Shown here: piece by piece, positions 36,001-53,100 of the stretch
How the letters are laid out: every line of letters starts with the position of its first letter
Numbering within the stretch: the stretch's first letter is position 1
From: Solanum dulcamara
Taxonomy: Eukaryota > Streptophyta > Magnoliopsida > Solanales > Solanaceae
Length of the DNA: 64,000 nucleotides
Reading direction: 5' to 3'
NCBI RefSeq assembly: GCF_947179165.1
Contig: NC_077240.1
Coordinates: 70,573,501-70,637,500, forward strand
Notes under the pieces: model-generated
Databases searched by the model: none
Seen by the model: only the letters and a program-made list of their open reading frames with translations
What the model was told of the DNA's origin: nothing
Program-made: the position numbers and the translations under genes

Positions 36001-39000
36001 CGACTTGATTGTTGACTAATTGGAATTTGCCAAATCTAGATCGGTATAAAATTAGTTGGTTCTTATCTATGTTATGTTTGATTTAATAAGGACTTAAGTA
36101 GATGTTAATTGATATGATGGGCTGACATGGAGTTTTTCACTGCTGACGTTTGTTCTGGGTACCAAAGTGGAAATTTCATATATATACAAACTAGGTTGAT
36201 AAATAACTGAAAAAGAGTGAATGAAAATTTTTAACAATTATTAAGATAGTGAATTTGAAAATGCTTTTTTCATGAGCCTGATACACCTTGCACTGTCCCT
36301 TGATGCATCATTTTGGTCAAGCTCATCAGAAATTTTTATTGATCAAGACTTCCTTTGAATATGAATTGTTTTGATATGTGGTGCTGTTTCATTTCATCTT
36401 TTCATCTCTTCCGTGCATATGTATGACAGTCACACTGTTTTGATGATAGATTTGCCAATGAACCCAGTATAATGAAGTACATTAAGATTGCAGCCTCGCT
36501 CCGCGACAAAACTGTACGTGATGTTGCATTAAGATGTAGGTGGATGACGGTGAGCTACTGAACCTGTTTAGCAATATCTTTTGTTATTGTTATTGTTGTG
36601 ATTATTATTCATTTTTCCAAGTATAGTTGGTTGATGGCTGATGCTTCCTGAAGAATTGTTGTTTACCCATTGAGTGATTGTTTTGTCAGAGAAAGCGCAG
36701 GAAACAGGAAGACTATAATTTGGGAAAAAAAGTGAAAGACAGGAAGGTGTGCCATCTCTTGTGATCTTTTCTTCCTTTCCTTTTATTTTGTATGGAATTA
36801 TGAAGTGACCTTTTAATTTGTTTGGTTAGTATTGAGAAGTTGACTTTGACTAGCTTTTCTTAGGGCAAAAAGAAACACATAACTATTAAAGTTAATTACT
36901 TAGGCTTTACTTAATTCATCGAATCTAGGATTGTTGTTTGGAGGGTTTGACAGTTCTTATAACGCTAGTTAGGACTTGAGGCATACATTAGTTCTTGGTC
37001 CTTGTCTAAGTAAAGCTGTTTATTCTTATTACTTTCTCTATCGAGTTTTACATGACATGATTAATATTTGGAGAATCGAACTATCTGATTGTCTTAAACA
37101 TTTTGTGTTTTTTTTTGTTTTTGAATATGCTATGTAGTGCTAGCAAATTTTGGAGTTATAATTCTTGCATGTTTAATCTGATGAACTTTGGGTATTCCAG
37201 CTTTGCAGTCACTTCTTCTCTACAAAAAGCCAAATAGACTTGAGATTCCAGCGTTTGACTTTTGAATGATCTCAAGGATTCTCAGGGACAAGTTTTTTCC
37301 TTTCTGCAGTGGCCTTTCCAGAGCCTTGACCTTACAGCTTAATGTGTCATCTAATGTGAAAAAACCCATAGATCTGATGTCTTGCTTAAATGTTTATATA
37401 TATATATATTTTCCCTGGAGTTACTTTATGTCTTTATCTAAAGTTGCATCAACCTACTTGGTACAACAATCATGCTCAGTTAAACTTTTAAAACATCTTT
37501 TTTTCGATCGGTGTATTAATTTGTTAATAAGAGCGAGATAAGTACATGTTACACTTGAAAGCTGATGGCTTGTAATAAGACCTATTACATCACCTGCTGA
37601 ATAGTGAAAGCAAAGCTCCTCCCTGTTAGTGTACACCTGTGAATCAACCTTAGGAACGTTAATTAACGTGGAGAACTGCATATTTTGTATTATATTATAA
37701 TCATACAATTGTAACTTCATCAAAGAAATTCTTTTTTCTCTTTTGTATTTTTTCTTTTTTTTTGGGTAAAAATTAATGAGATCAAGATAACTTCTTTTTC
37801 TCTTGACATTCTCCTTGGGACTTCCAAAGTGTACCTCGCTATCGTACCATGGAGGAAACCAAATGCCAACAATTTTAGCAAGGCTGGTGTTGGTTTGTGT
37901 CTGGGCAAGTATTCTTTGGATGGATTTTTTCTTTTCCTTCTCTTCATAAGGCATTACATTTTCTTTCTTATGAATAAGAGACCAATAGAATTGTTTGTCT
38001 TTAGCATGTGTAGTAGTCAGTAGTTAGTTTTACATCCCCTGCTGGTGAATTCTATACTGTTGTGCTTCAGTATGTATTAAAAACAATTCTTTGGAATTGT
38101 TTTGGAAGTTCTTGACTTACTGTCCATTCTAAATATTCAAGATACTTGTCTCTCGTTGTCTGTGCTCATGTACATTTGTTTGTGTGTATGTTAGTGGATA
38201 TGTTACCACATATGTGTGTTACATTAACTTAGAAGATGACATTACAAAGCTCTTTTTCTTCAGGAAAAATCAGCAGAAGTGCCGGTGAAAACTGGTACAT
38301 CCTCACCACTGAGCTTCATTCCGTATTCGCTCTCCTCAAACCATCGTGACCATGGTGATGTGACGCCTTCTGCAGGTTAGCGTCATCTGCTTAGAAGCAG
38401 GAATCTATGCCTTTTCTCCACTTTTGTCGGCGACATATTTCTAATTGGATACAATTTGAAAAAGCCATTTTCTGGATTTGAGTAAATGATGTGTTCTGAT
38501 TTTTATGTGAGTAAATGATTTCCATCTGTAATGACTCAATACTTAATGAATGGTATCATGGTGTGAAAAAAAAGTACTATCATTACGTTATGTATGGTTC
38601 ACATGGTACAGAAGATACCATTATATAGTGAGTTTGTTTAGAATCCAGTTATTATTTAGCTGCTGCTTAAGCTAACCAACCAGTATGAGCTTATTTACTT
38701 GTACAAGATTCACTGTGTCTTTTGTTTGGATATCACACTAGCTTCTTACTACTAGTGAGGAGAATGTTAAAGGTTTCTTTGCTTGTGTTCCAATGGTGGA
38801 AAAGGAATGCTCAGATCGGAAGAATTCGGATGTTTACAGCTTTACTTTGCAAGAATTTTCCCGTGGTGGATTCCATGTGGTGTGTGGTCCCACGTTTTGG
38901 AAAAAGAAGTATAGAATGGAGGAAAAACAGGTTCTTTTCTGAAACATAAAAAAGAAGAGAAAAGGTGAAACTTCTTCAAAAGATTTCTGGAAAAGAGACG

Positions 39001-42000
39001 TGTCTAAGTGGTACCCTGCTAAAACTCCGTGGGTCATTATGAAAACTAAGTTTGGTTTTCAGCTAAACCCAAAAACAGCCAAAAGCTATTTTCACGATCA
39101 AATTACTTATAGGAGTCATAAACCAGCTAAATGTCAAAATGCAGCTATATGTGGTTTCCTTTTACAGTTAACCAATTGCTGCAAACACAAACTATATATC
39201 AGGGAATGAATGTAATCTTTACTTGTTCTGGATGTATTGAACACCAATTTTATATCGGTCAAAAAGATTCATTGAAACTTACACAGATGTACTGACTAAT
39301 CTATTTGTGTCAGAACAAAAAAATTGATTAGCACAGAGTAAATGTTTTTGGACATGTCAATGATGTCACTAAGTCTAGTGGTTGATTTCTTGCTGAGATT
39401 GCCTTTATATCTTTTCTTCTTGCCACTTTGTCTTATCCCCTTTCTTCTGTGTGATTTTCTTCATCTTGTCCATCTCACTGTGTCAATTGGCTTCTATTCA
39501 CAAACTTACCTGGTTTGTGTTGCTTACAGCATTACTTGGAACGAAACATCTACTGGAAGAAAACAATCAGGCTCTGAATCAAATTTCGGCAAATCTTTCA
39601 ACAGTCAAGGTATTAATCTCAACATCTTGTAGTGGGAGGAGTCTTATGAGATAATTGGAAGGGAAAAGTAAAAGTAAAATTGTAAACTGTTGGAGGAGGA
39701 CTTTAGATATTTCTACTTTGGAACCGCGTACCAGGAGAAAATAAAAACATTTCAAATCTTTGGGTTCCTTGCATCTGATAACAAGTAAAAGATAACATTT
39801 TCATTCCCCTGCCTCTCTTTATTTCTTATACAAATAATGAACCGGAGCATTAATTACCACCACAAAATCCACATTTAGGAGGTGTTTTAATAGTTTTGGA
39901 GAAGTCATGGGATTTAGTGTGTTTGGTATGAAGGAAAACATTTTGTGGAAAATGAATTCCAATTCTCACATGTTTGGTTGGCTTAAATGTTTTTAAAAAT
40001 GTTTTCAAATCAACTTATTTTCCTCAAATTTAAGGAAAATGACTTGCCTTCGACAAGGAAAACATTTTCCAAAACTGTTTTCCAACCTCACACTTCAACT
40101 TTCCACCCTAACTCAAGTCTTGGGTATCAATTGTCGATCCTAATCTGGGATCCGACTCATGATTCTCTATTCAGGACCCGACTCTCGACCTCGATTCGAG
40201 TCCCAACTCTTGGGTCTCGGATTGGAGGTCAAATCTAGGGTCAGGTGTCGGGCTCAAATTCTGAGTTAGGTATCAAGATGGGATTTTGATTCGGGTGTTG
40301 GAGTCGGGTTTCGTGTCAAGAGTCAAGGTCGGGTACTAGTCGGAAGTCGGCTCAAGTCCAAGGTTGGGTCTCGGGGTCGTGTCCTAGTTTGGGTGTTGGG
40401 TTCAGGGTCGGGTCCCAGTTCGAATGTCAAGTCTCGGGTTGGGTGTTGGGGTGGGGTCATATCCCGAATCAATCATTGAGGTCGTATCCCGGTTCAGATA
40501 TCTGGGTCGGGTCCCTGATCGATTATTGGGGTTAGTTTCCGGGTCAAAAATTGTTTTCCTATAAAATATTTTCTACGCTCTAGCCAAAAATAAAAGTGTT
40601 TTTTTAGAAAATGTTTTCATTCACCTACCAAACACTAGAAAATATTTTTCGAAAAATATTTCACTCACCAACCAAACATGAGAAAATAAGTTAGAAACCA
40701 ACTTGTTTTTCAAAGAAACATTTTCTAGGATAACGTTTTCCTTCATACCAAACACACTTCTTTTCATCATTTCCTCAACAGTCTTAACTTTGTAAGTTTT
40801 ACTGGAGAAAGTAATTGTGAAAATGATTTTAGTCTATTCTTAGAATTTTCACTGAAGCTGGTCACTGTGTAGTAGTAAAATTGGAAACTGGTGAAATCAA
40901 CAGAGGTCCAAGTCTAGGCTATATTTTATTTGATCTTTGATTAATGTTAGGACTAGAAGAAAATGTGTAAAATATGGATGTATTCAGGCCATTCTCACAC
41001 AGCCTTGATAAAATAATGGTGTTATCCAGTCACGATAAGTTTGTATGTGCATACTGAGTTACAGTGCGTTATGGTTATGTGCATACACTTGTAGTACTCA
41101 CTCTGGAATTACTGGTACTTTTCCCCCCCTATGTTTTTTGATAAATTGGAATCAGTTTTGCTTTTTTCCCTGACAAATTCACCACTAAGTAGATGTAAGG
41201 TATAAAAAAAAAAAAAAAAGGGCAGCCCGGTGCACTAAAGCTCCCGCTATGCGCGGGGTCCGGGGAAGGGCCTGACCACAAGGGTCTATTGTACGCAGCC
41301 TTGCCTTGCATTTCTGCCAGAGGCTGTTTCCAAGGCTTGAACCCGTGACCTCCTGGTCACATGGCAGCAACTTTACCAGTTACTCCAAGGCTCCCCTTCT
41401 AAGTAGATGTAAGGTATACCGTAGAGATTACCAGATGAGCGGCACAACCTGTTAGTTCATGGCTTCATGATATGCCTGACATACCTGAGAGAACACCATG
41501 GATCAGATCGGCCTTTTATATCATTGGTTAGAAAAGAGGAAATCTGCAGACCCTCCCCCCCTTCCCCCACCCCCACTGCTTCCATAAAGTCTATTCAAAG
41601 TTGAGCTCTTTAGACAGAAATGGTTGAAGCAAATAAAGACTGATTGGGAGGGAAACTGGAACTTTGAATGGAAATTTTGGTGCGTGAATTTTAAGAGCGC
41701 TGAAAGGAGATGCACACAAGTTAGTTGTATAAAATGCTCCAAGTCGGTATGACTGGTGACCTGCAGATCTCGAGTCCCTGTTAACAATGCAGAAAAAGAT
41801 TATTTCCGAAATTCTCTAGTGAAAAAAAATGGTTTCTTTGAAGACATTCCCCATAATTTGCACTAATTTCATTATTCCAATGGAGATATAATTTCTTTGA
41901 ATGCCTCCTATATGTAGTCCACATGAGATATAATGAAACTGCTGTTCCTGTCTTCACAACTCCTCTCGCATGTAAACTCTTGGTTATCTACGTTAATAAA

Positions 42001-43401
42001 AATATCCAGAATGCATAACAGATGTAGGGGAGCCACCTACACATCTGTTTGTTTGAGTCTATACTGCTGTGTTTAGTGATCCTGCAAATTGTACCTCGGA
42101 TGCAAGAATTTAGTATGTGCCTTCCATATGAAAGGACTATGGAGGAACGGATTCTAACACAAAAAAGTTGGGAGTTGCAAAACTAGCTAATTTGTCTAGT
42201 AGTCGTAGTAAAGATGAGTTAGTTTGTGCAGACATCTCTCTTGTCCTATTTTTGTCATTTATGCACAGCTTTGATAGCCTCTGAGCTTCAGTTTAAATAT
42301 AAATACAGATCTGTTACTTTTACCTATGTAATTTGTGTGGGATAATAGAACTAAGTAGTGATGCTTCTTCAATCTATCTACCACCCCACCCGCTTCTGCA
42401 TTTTGATCTTTGTTTCTTATCTTTTCTTTTTAGTTCTTTCATCCCCTACTCATAACAGGTGAAGCAATAAATGAAAATTATCTTATTTCCCTCCTCCCAC
42501 CAACATTTTTAGCCAATAGGAGGGTAAAAAAGGGAAGGAAAAAATAACAGTGAAATATTAAAACAATTGTGTTGGGGTTAAATGTGGTTGCTTATTTCCC
42601 TGAAAAGGGGGAAAAAAGGGCAGCCCAGTGCACTAAAAGCTCCTGCTATGCGCAGGGTTCGGGGAAGGGCCCGACCACAAGGGTCTATTGTACGCAGCCT
42701 TACCTTACATTTCTGCTAGAGGCTGTTTCCAAGGCTTGAACCCGTGAAACGGATGATAAATTAATTTTGCATGCTGTACTTTGTTTCTTTTCTTATTTCT
42801 AGTTGCAACTTTGGTGGGGAGTTTCAATACTTTACTATTCTTTGTTATGCATATCAGCTAATTTCTGATATTAATATGTAAATGGGCAGTTGCAGGACAA
42901 CATTGATCTCTTCATCCGAACGAGGAATAACATAACAGCAATTCTGAACGAGTAATGTCAATATTCCTTATACTTGACAGGGTGAATTTAGATGTCTATA
43001 CAATTCTTTTACTGATAGTGTTGTTTATGCTGCAGCATGAGAAATATGCCAGGGATTATGAGCCAAATGCCACCCCTTCCAGTTTTGTTAAACAATGAAC
43101 TTGCTAGTAGTCTTTTGCCTAGTACAACTCAGGTAAATCAGACTTTTTGCACACTATTTTAGGCTTAATGCCGTAATCCCTCCCTCCCTCTACAAATTTC
43201 ACCATGTGACACGAATAGCCCCTCCTTATAACAATAATGTCATAATTTCTCATGACTCTACCAGCAAACAATAATAGTTGATTCTGTTATTGATGAAGCT
43301 ATATTTCTTCCAAACATGTCGTAATGGATGTTCTGTTTTTCCAGCCAATGATGTTTGCCTCCACAAGTGGAATCCAGCTGAAACAAGAGCCAGGCTGTTG
43401 A
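33020..43401 (+). CDS. SANT/Myb-like nuclear protein, DUF3755 type, 305 aa, 8 coding exons
   Basis: Inferred coding exons: 33020-33372, 36450-36549, 36690-36746, 38264-38375, 39530-39609, 42890-42951, 43036-43132, 43345-43401. All introns are GT/AG, and phases join without a stop to give 305 residues. The N-terminus is rich in Gly, Ser and Asn (residues 1-90). A SANT/Myb-like fold spans about 102-151, with W104 (VEWTVEEQYKLDEGL), IMKYIKIAASLRDKTVRDVA and W149 (RCRWM). RKRRK at 152-156 is a likely nuclear signal. A helical, coiled-coil-prone block follows at about 213-256 (LLEENNQALNQISANL, DNIDLFIRTRNNITAILNDM), the part I associate with DUF3755, then a Met/Pro-rich tail. The Arabidopsis relative I recall is a Myb/homeodomain-like protein of unknown biochemical role; chromatin or transcription function is inference. 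ATG 33020 has a weak context; ATG 33026 (third codon) is stronger and may be the true start. The gene faces PP2A tail to tail. The exon structure is well supported, the function is not. Confidence 0.88.
33934..34265. repeat. diverged direct repeat in SANT gene intron 1
   Basis: Two related units of about 108 bp (33934-34043 and about 34156-34265) share gaggattacccaaaatcata and gatgattgcccaaaactgta and end in gatg(c/t)(t/g)(a/g)g(a/g)actc. Between them is gacatctggagcgcggacaa. Such sequence is a familiar dispersed plant repeat. No coding potential. Confidence 0.5.
34604..34807 (+). mobile_element. SolS-type SINE in SANT gene intron 1
   Basis: It opens acccatggatatggcctagt, containing an A-box-like tggcctagtagtc near 34615. 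The B box ggttcaaatct lies at 34659-34669. The body continues gaaaacactaggtgatttct and ends with an (aata)n tail at about 34790-34807. The layout is that of a tRNA-derived Solanaceae SINE. No clear target duplication. Confidence 0.75.
34834..35347. mobile_element. non-autonomous inverted-repeat element in SANT gene intron 1
   Basis: The left end cctaagttgcgcggactctt and the inverted right end ccaagtggtggactcaaaag are imperfect terminal inverted repeats. The body has a tandem pair of cacgggtgcgggtgcggg... attcggtcaacccacat units (about 34877-34925 and 34957-34993). The right part has matching ccccgcacccgta sequence. It has no transposase. The type resembles a common Solanaceae fold-back repeat; superfamily unknown. 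Confidence 0.5.
39917..40757. mobile_element. MITE-like element in SANT gene intron 5, with internal TCGGGT-rich array
   Basis: Terminal inverted repeats are gtgtgtttggtatgaaggaa at the left and its inverse ttccttcataccaaacacac at the right. Subterminal copies of gaaaacattttcc repeat on both sides. The centre (about 40125-40540) is a low-complexity block of imperfect (g)gtcgggtc/cgactc hexamer-like units. No coding sequence. It sits in a 3.3-kb intron and splicing seems unaffected. Confidence 0.75.
40125..40540. repeat. imperfect TCGGGT/GGGTCGG array
   Basis: This is about 400 bp of degenerate short units such as tcgggtgttgg, gtcgggtcccag and tcgggttgggtgttggggtg. It changes strand bias: the left end shows gacccgactc-type units and the right shows gggtcggg-type. 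It lies wholly inside the MITE-like element. Confidence 0.65.
41205..41398 (-). mobile_element. SINE (TS/SolS type) with perfect 20-bp target duplication, SANT gene intron 5
   Basis: On the minus strand it reads aaggggagccttggagtaac, with an A-box-like start, then the B box ggttcaagcc, and ends gtgcaccgggctgccc plus a T run (an A run on the plus strand at 41205-41219). Both sides carry ctaagtagatgtaaggtata exactly (41185-41204 and 41399-41418), which is the target duplication of a LINE-driven insertion. The perfect match suggests a recent insertion. Confidence 0.93.
42611..42748 (-). mobile_element. 5'-truncated SINE of the same family, SANT gene intron 5
   Basis: It matches 41213-41350 (ggcagcccagtgcactaaaa to cttgaacccgtga). 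The A-box half is missing. It sits about 140 bp before exon 6. No target duplication seen. Confidence 0.85.
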
Positions 43402-45274
43402 TGGAGAACGCTTGGTGCTAAATTTGGATCACTAGCTTGTGTAAGTAGACCAATTTTTTTGCTGTAAATGCATAAATGCTGGCAGGTCTTTGCAGCTTGG
43501 ATATAGACGACTGGGTTCCCCAAGAAATTTTATCAGAACCCATTTTTTTTGGAAGCTGAACACATCTGAACACGAGCACCAGGAAATAACAGCCTCATAT
43601 GTTATTTTGCATATCAGGGGACAAACTGTTGTCTTGATAATGCACTTGCAAGTTCATTTTCTTGTTTCCACCCTGTTTGTAAATTTAGGAGACAAATCGA
43701 TCTTCAAGGTCGTTTTCCATGGTGCTTGATCAACTTTTAGCTTTTCTTTATAATGCCTTAATATTTGAAGATTCTTGTGTTGAGTTGAGTTTATTGCATT
43801 CTAGGTGTATATTTCATAGGGTAAATAATACTTGATTTCCTACTGAATACTCCTGTCTTGATTTGATACGAGTAGTTAAGAAAAACAAGATGTAAGAAAG
43901 AGAAGATTTGAGGTGAGTCATTTCTTTGCTTTTCTGGTATCTTTTGAGTTAGTTGACTTAGTTCCATTCTAACTCCATCCATTACATATTGAGGATCTTG
44001 ATTGGGGATTTTTGAAACAAATAGGAACTCTTGTGTACTTTTTTATGTTATATGATGTGATAAAACTTTTGTTTTGCAAACATATTTCTAATAAAAAGAA
44101 AAAAAGGCTTGTTTTGACTGATGGTTACTGAAACTTGTTTTCTAGAACTTTGTTTCTATACGCTTTAGGGTGTGTTTGGTATGGAGAAGAGCAAGTTCTT
44201 TGAAGATGAGTAAAATGATTTTTATTGTAAAAATAGGGAAAGTTAGTGGCATCGTCTCCTCCCCACTCTCACCACCACTCTACCTCCACTCCATCCTCCT
44301 AGTTTTATTTAGACATATACAAATGTTTTTAGTGTAATATTTTTTTACTTGCATAAAACACAAGAAAATAAGTAAGAAACTACTTTTTTTTTTAAAAAAC
44401 ATTTTCCTCCGTATGTAACATACCTTTAGAGGGACATTTTCATGTGTGTTTATTCCAAGAAGTTAGTACATGTATGATCCGGTCTAAAATTTGAAAAATA
44501 GATGACAAGATAAAAACAATTTCGTTACCAAATTTGAAAATAGATGAGAACAGCAATTTTGTTGCCATGTTGATTATCGACAGTAGCGACATGACGTATA
44601 CTTTCTTAAATGGAATTTCTACCACATAATATAAGTACCCCGTTGTCACTATCCAGGATAAAGGAAGTCCAAATTCACAGAAAAGAAAGAAAGAAAAAAG
44701 TTTGGATTTCCTTGTAATGGCAAGTGTTATACTTACTTTGGGAATTAATCAGATCAATTTTTTATATCAAAGTCAAAGGTCTCGAAAATTCCATTTGGAA
44801 TAACACTAGATATGTTAAATTTTGTATCATGATACCATAACAGCAACAACAGTGACAAAAGTGAGATATCTAGCGTTCGAAACGACTAGAGAAGACTAAA
44901 GAGCCGAAAAAATGTCCATTACTCCCATTTTTTTTCTTTTGAAAACTAGAAAGTCTTCTTGTCTAGAAATCAAAAGATCCAAACACTCTTTAGGAATGAA
45001 ACAAAATTTGGTTGCCACAAGTCGGTGATTGGACATGGAGGGGAAAATACTGCTTTTTAAGGTAGATTTCAAATTACAGAACTGAATGTACCAAGTTGCT
45101 TCCATTTGAAAAATATACATGAAAAACCACTCAAGGCATTTCGTCAACTCTAGCGAGCCACTGGCATAGAGTGAAGTCGAGCTCCAAACAAAAGTATGGT
45201 CTCGAGAATAATCCTCAACCAGCAAATCTCCACTTCTGAAAATACCTGCAGCTGAACAAGCACAGGTATTGGAA
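43402..45274. other. intergenic region between convergent genes
   Basis: This holds the 3' untranslated regions of the SANT gene (plus strand) and PP2A (minus strand) with no additional gene that I can support. A MITE relative lies at 44170-44424. AATAAA-like signals are present (for example aataaaaag at 44090), but the true poly(A) sites cannot be placed by eye. Confidence 0.6.
44170..44424. mobile_element. shorter MITE related to 39917-40757
   Basis: It starts gtgtgtttggtatggagaag and ends cattttcctccgtatgtaac-ataccttt, an eroded inverse. Subterminal acacaagaaaataagtaag resembles the larger copy. It lacks the TCGGGT array. Confidence 0.5.
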
Positions 45275-49537
<4,263 letters not shown>

Positions 49538-49867
49538 CTAGAGCTTTAACAGAAAATTTTCCTTTCCCTCACAATCTCCGATCAGAATACTTTACACCGA
49601 CCGATCAGAGAATCGAACCGATCGTAGATCGAACGGTGAATATTCAGCTGATATCAATCAAACGAAATATATGTAGCAAAAAATTAAAAATTTAACAGAA
49701 AAAAATTCAAAAAAATACAAATAGATTGAACATTCATAAGCGCTAGGGTTTGAATCTCCAAATCATCTGCTAATTTCTGATACTCTTCTTCATTTCTTCT
49801 GTTTCTCTCTCTATCTTCCTCTCTCAGAGAAAATGCAGCAAAAACTTTTTAAAATATAGTAATAGCT

Positions 49868-49878
49868 GTATATATAAC
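49868..49878 (-). promoter_or_regulatory. candidate TATA box of PP2A
   Basis: The minus strand reads GTTATATATAC about 360 bp before the start codon. Pyrimidine-rich tctctctctatcttcctctc (49803-49822) lies in the expected leader, so transcription may begin near 49840. No experiment supports this. Confidence 0.35.
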
Positions 49879-50188
49879 TGACAAAATACATTTGGTTTTT
49901 TTTTTCTATCGAAAAATAAAATAACTCACGAAACTTCGTGTGATAGTAGTTGTCACATTTTTAATAAGTTCTTTAAGGAATTATAAAAAAAGTATTTTTA
50001 CTTCTTTTTTAAAGTATTTTTTCAAATTAATTAGTATTGATTATTTTCAAAAAAAATTAATTTTAAGAATAAAATAAAAAAGTAATTAATTGTAACGTGA
50101 TTTATATATCAACAAATATTTTGAACAAATATTTTGAACAAATATTTTAGTAATGGTGATAATTAATATGGGACAAAGGGAGTATAAC
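49879..50188. other. AT-rich upstream region of PP2A with MITE-like end
   Basis: No gene. It contains three tandem aacaaatattttg units (about 50108-50147). Next comes gggacaaagggagta, the inverse of a typical MITE terminus. The right edge, ataac at 50184-50188, is the target duplication of the solo LTR that follows. Confidence 0.4.
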
Positions 50189-53100
50189 TGTAATACCCCC
50201 CAAAAATTTTTGCTGAGATTCGAATATTTCTTCACGTGAGTGTAGACTCGGACCGGAGGACTTGTAATTTTACACATGAGTTAGGATTGATTCCTAAGTA
50301 TTTGAAGTGTGTTAGATATGTTTAGGGGTCATAAGAGATCTCTAACACCAAGTCGAGTCCAAAGAACTCCAATCGATTAAGTTTTCGGGTGAGTTAGTAT
50401 TAGGGTCAACTTCAAATGAGCATATATCCTAGAATATAATGAACTGGGTGGACCACGACCTACCAAATTAAAGGTCTTTGAGTCTTCTTTCCAACCCCAC
50501 CAAGATTGCATTTTTTGGAGTTTGGAGTCAAACGTTATGGCCATTTTACTACAGACTAGTACTGCAGGAATTTCAGGCCTGGGCAAAATTTAGGCTTGGC
50601 GCTCCAGTGGCGCCCCACGCCACTATAGCGCCAGAAAACAGCCTCAGTAGTTTGGGGCTTGGCGCGACGCGCCACTATTAGATGTGCAGGGTTTTAAGCC
50701 TATTTTGGCTTGGCGCTGCAGTGGCGCGACGCGCCACTATAGCGCCAGCAAGGTTTTTGCCCAATTTTTCAGATTTTTGAAGAGGGGCAACTTGGACTTT
50801 TCCCTAATTATATATACCGTATCCTTGAACGTTTTGGGACCATTTTTTCAGTCCTCCCTCTCTCTAAAAAGCCCTAAAATTTTCCCTCTCTTCTTCTTCT
50901 TCTTCTTCTTCTCCAAATCCATCTCCAACAAAGGGTGCCTTCAAGAGTTTCAAAAATTCAAGCCTCCCATTGAAGGCCTAACATCAAGGTCTCTTCAAAA
51001 GTCTTCAAACAAGGTATGTAAGGCTAACCTAAAATATGGATTGAGTTCTTCCATATGCCCATAGATGTGTTGGTTAGGAGTTGTGAAAGAGTTGCACCTT
51101 CTAGAAAGGTTTTCTTGAAAGTTTTCCCTAAACTATGGAATATTTTTAGATACTAATGGTTGATTGATGATTTTAATGACTTGAGTTACTAAATACTTAT
51201 TTTTCATATTATCGACTACAAATGTACCTTTGTATATAGATTTATAGGTATTGACGATATTCTTGAGTTGAGTTTTGTTGAGAGTAAGGATTCATGTTTC
51301 ATTCACATGAACCCAAGATGAGATTTCTTTTGTCATAATTGTCTTGAGGTTGAGATGGATAGTTGTGTGTATATATGTATTGATTGGAATGGAAAGAATG
51401 AATTGGATAGTTAAGAATGTCCCTTTGTTTCTATAATTTGAACATAGGACTAAAATAAAGATTGTGGAGTAGATGTTTGACAATGATGTGATGATAATAT
51501 TTGATGGTGATGTGAATGGTGATGTTTTGATGATGGTGTGAGTGATGATGTGAATAGTGATTATTTAATATGTGTAGAATGATTGATGAAGAGGTATGTT
51601 GATGAGGATGTTATGTGATGAAGTGGATTGGAGTCTAATGTGATTATGTGATATGTGATTTGCATAATCTGAGTTGATTGGAGTCTTGTGAGTATTTTGA
51701 AAATAAAGGATCTTTTGAGAAGGAGTTTTAAATAAATAAATTGTGAGCATTTTTGCATAAACTATTTATACACTATTTTTGAGTTTAAGAAATGATTATT
51801 TTCATCTATGACTTAAAAAGAGTTTAAGCATGAGTTGAGTTTGATAAGTCTTTTAATTATTTTTGAACATGAGTGTTTTTATTATAAATGAGTTGAGCAT
51901 TTTTTTTTACATAAAAGGTCTATTTTTGAGATTGTATAAATTTTAAAGAGAATAGTTTGATGAGTCGAGATGAGTTGATTTGAAAGAGTCCAATGAGGCT
52001 AAATGAGTATTTTGAGTATGTTACTCACTTGATAGATATGAGCATATTGAGTCTTGAGAGGAGTATCGAGCACCGAATTGGGTAAGAGTAAAGTCCATAC
52101 TCAAACCCAATAACTACGTCACCAAACGTAGGAGGGGATTGAACCGTTAAAGTCGGATGCTTCCCCAAAATATTTTTCCTGATATTATAGGACTCGGTTG
52201 GATTGGATCCATAATTGGTTGATGCGTTCATACCCTGGCAAGGTGTGAACGGACGCGGCAACAATATCGGCTTGTTGTACTATCATTCGCTCATATGGTG
52301 ATGATTGTCGGTTAGAGAAACTCCCAATTGAATGGATTGTGCTTGATCTGATTGGTTTGATTGTGATTGCAAATGATTGAGTTGAATTGTAAAACATTGC
52401 ATAATTTAATATGCATATTTATTGAGTTGAGCCCTTGAGTTGGTTGTTGAGTTGATTGTATATGATCGGATTGGATTAGATGAATTGTGATTTGATAGTG
52501 TACGATTGGACTGGATTGGATTAGATGATATGTTGATTGGGTTGAATGGAAGGATATATGATTTGATTGAACTATATTGTGTATGATTGGATTGGATTGT
52601 ATGATGTGTGATTGGTCTTTGTCTAGAAATGTATTCTTACTTTAGACTTATGACGTCTTATGTGAGTCTCTCCTACCTTTCTGATTCGAGATAGTTGACC
52701 CGATGTTATTCTCCCTGGAGGTATGTTTCATTCTGCCATATTACATACTCGTACATTCCACGTACTGACGTCCATTTGGACTTGCATCGTTTCATGATGC
52801 AGAGATAGGTTTAAGAGATTGTCAATAGGAGCACCATTGAGGATCTATGCGCACTCAGCGTATTGGTGAGTCCTTCCCTACATTCGGAGGACACCGCTTA
52901 TGTTATTCTTGCGTCGAGTTAGCCCTTTCCATTTTTATTTGAGGTAGCCATGAACATGTCATTGGCACCAATTAGATAGTAGTGATAGAGGCTTCATAGA
53001 CTAGATAGTGAAGGGTCGATTGAGTATTTCTTTCCTTAAATTATTCTTGTCAAACTATTTTTAATGACAAATATTAGAGTTGATTTTTTTTTGGCACATG

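Noticed and set aside
37454..37954. 166-codon minus-strand frame in SANT intron 3
   Set aside because: Composition is lysine/serine-rich and matches AT-rich antisense of the intron; no motif and no splice context.
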